DNA of 5,697 bases from Bacillota bacterium. GTDB lineage: Bacteria; Bacillota; Sulfobacillia; JAJZYS01; JAJYTV01. The stretch is taken from NCBI GenBank assembly GCA_021810725.1, contig JAJZIE010000166.1, positions 1-5,697 of the forward strand, in the 5' to 3' direction. A program made the position numbers and the translations under genes. Of this stretch, positions 4,694 to 5,697 are shown piece by piece (the stretch's first letter is position 1; each line of letters starts with the position of its first letter). The notes under the pieces are model-generated. The model was given only the letters and a program-made list of their open reading frames with translations, had not been told where the DNA came from and did not search any database.

Positions 4694-5697
4694 GGGATGG
4701 AGGAGCTATCCGTAAGTTGCAAGGGGATTGTCTCGCGTGACGCGGTCATCGGGACCGCCCAAGTGGCGACAACCTTTCCTCTTCGGATGACGTCGATTTC
4801 GTATATGCCGATGGACCGCAGGGGCACTTGAGCGACGCCGCCAGTGTCCGTGCGCACCGTGACGCTGCTACCGTTCGCTGGGACGACCCGGATTTCGACG
4901 TGCGGGAGCGGGTTGCCAACTGCATCTTGCAGTCGGATGACCAGAGTTCCAGGGGCCGCTTTCGCGGCCTGCGAGAGATCGAGGGTGACCGATCTCGGAG
5001 TAGCGCCGACCTTCACCGTTACAGGTTTCGTGACAACAGATCCGGGCAACGACGCTGTGACCTCATACGTTCCCTCTGCCAGCCCTGACAGGGAGAAAGT
5101 TCCCTTCGGAGTTCCCGAGACGGCCCCGGCCCAGGTGCCGACCTCTTGCCACCGTCCGGGCTGCCATGCCCATACTGTGGCGCCTCGCACGGGACGTCCG
5201 TTGGTGTCCACGACAGTGCCGTCGAGACGCCCCTTCAACTGCGGCGCAGATGGCTTGCGGGATGGGATGAGGTCACTCGGGACACGCACGAGGCTCTGCG
5301 CGAGGCGGATCGCTGGCGCATGGTATCCCCAGATCTCGTAGCTGGTCGCGCCCTCGGTCCAGTACAGGGTGATCGCCGCGTTATCGGGCGCGAGATCTTG
5401 AAAGAGATAACCCTTGGTGCCCGGTCCGACGGGGTTTCTGGTGGGGCCGAGCGACGTGATGATCCTGTCTACGAGCGGCAGTACCACGTTCGGTGAATTT
5501 GCGGACGGCCCCAGGGCGACGACCTCGTACTGCCACCCTCCCTCGCTCCAGGTGATGCCCTGATTCGGATAGAACTGCCCCTGCAGGCCGTGGGGCAGGG
5601 AGATGGGGCGCGGCGTGCCGGTGAGACGGGTCCACGGCTGGCGCACGTTCTTCTCGATCTGGGCGGTGGGCCCAGCGATCACAGAGCCCAGCGTACC
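4687..5697 (-). CDS. Probable exported protein with DUF4367-like and carboxypeptidase-regulatory-like domains, 5'-partial
   Basis: The minus-strand frame is open to the right window edge. A GTG at 5682 would give 331 residues, but open codons continue upstream of it, so the true start and any signal peptide or membrane anchor probably lie outside. Numbered from that GTG, residues about 36-78 (ITWSEGGWQYEVVA, then VDRIITSL) and 103-133 (LYWTEGATSYEIWG, then RLAQSLV) look like two copies of the strand-hairpin plus helix seen in DUF4367-type domains of Gram-positive membrane or sporulation-associated proteins. Residues 151-237 form a carboxypeptidase-regulatory-like beta-sandwich (GTVVDTNGRPVRGATVWAW, then GLAEGTYEVTA). 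Residues 245-325 form a second, more divergent one (DAVGNPLPHVEIRV). There are no catalytic motifs. The likely role is structural or binding at the cell surface. It is convergent with the recombinase trio and appears unrelated to it. The TAG stop is at 4687-4689; no clear terminator hairpin follows. Confidence 0.7.
   Translation of the reverse strand, partial: GTLGSVIAGPTAQIEKNVRQPWTRLTGTPRPISLPHGLQGQFYPNQGITWSEGGWQYEVVALGPSANSPNVVLPLVDRIITSLGPTRNPVGPGTKGYLFQDLAPDNAAITLYWTEGATSYEIWGYHAPAIRLAQSLVRVPSDLIPSRKPSAPQLKGRLDGTVVDTNGRPVRGATVWAWQPGRWQEVGTWAGAVSGTPKGTFSLSGLAEGTYEVTASLPGSVVTKPVTVKVGATPRSVTLDLSQAAKAAPGTLVIRLQDAVGNPLPHVEIRVVPANGSSVTVRTDTGGVAQVPLRSIGIYEIDVIRRGKVVATWAVPMTASRETIPLQLTDSSSIPQ

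Overview
This is a high-GC bacterial window (about two thirds G+C by eye) dominated by layered mobile DNA. No rRNA, tRNA, CRISPR or strongly taxon-specific gene is present, so the host can only be guessed. The DUF4367-like and carboxypeptidase-regulatory-like surface protein at the right edge and the style of serine recombinase would fit a high-GC Firmicutes or Chloroflexi-type bacterium, but this is a weak inference.

Layout, left to right. Bases 7-66 hold a compact cluster of direct and inverted repeats that looks like a tyrosine-recombinase core site fused to an interrupted insertion sequence. Bases 61-548 are the 3' part of an IS256-family (mutator) element: the C-terminal 147 codons of its transposase and its right terminal region. 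At about 549 this abuts a short gene (542-805) for a predicted winged-helix plus zinc-ribbon protein whose native 5' end was probably lost. Twenty bases downstream, with a good ribosome binding site, is a serine recombinase gene (from 825). It is cut off at codon 78, just after the Asp-Arg-Phe of its catalytic domain.

The break in the serine recombinase coincides with the start of the main element, a 3.5-kb cassette of three consecutive tyrosine recombinases in the same orientation (1083-4560). This is the arrangement known as RIT (recombinase in trio) elements. The first two recombinases lie in one uninterrupted 845-codon frame, with a good internal ribosome binding site and ATG (2606-2621) at the domain boundary. 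The third starts 23 bases before the second ends. All three catalytic domains keep the full Arg-Lys-His-Arg-His-Tyr set. The first recombinase also carries three tandem N-terminal domains of exactly 103 residues each, where ordinary Xer-type recombinases have one core-binding domain.

Bases 4561-4690 hold no intact gene, but a possible decayed fragment of the interrupted serine recombinase is readable there. The last kilobase (4687 to the right edge, minus strand) is the 3' part of a convergent gene for a probable exported protein with two DUF4367-like segments and two beta-sandwich repeats. It is unrelated to the mobile elements.

The history suggested is an accessory locus hit repeatedly: a serine-recombinase gene pair, an IS256 insertion truncating its left side, a tyrosine-recombinase trio inserted inside the serine recombinase, and a further recombinase-type event at the far left that cut the IS256 copy.
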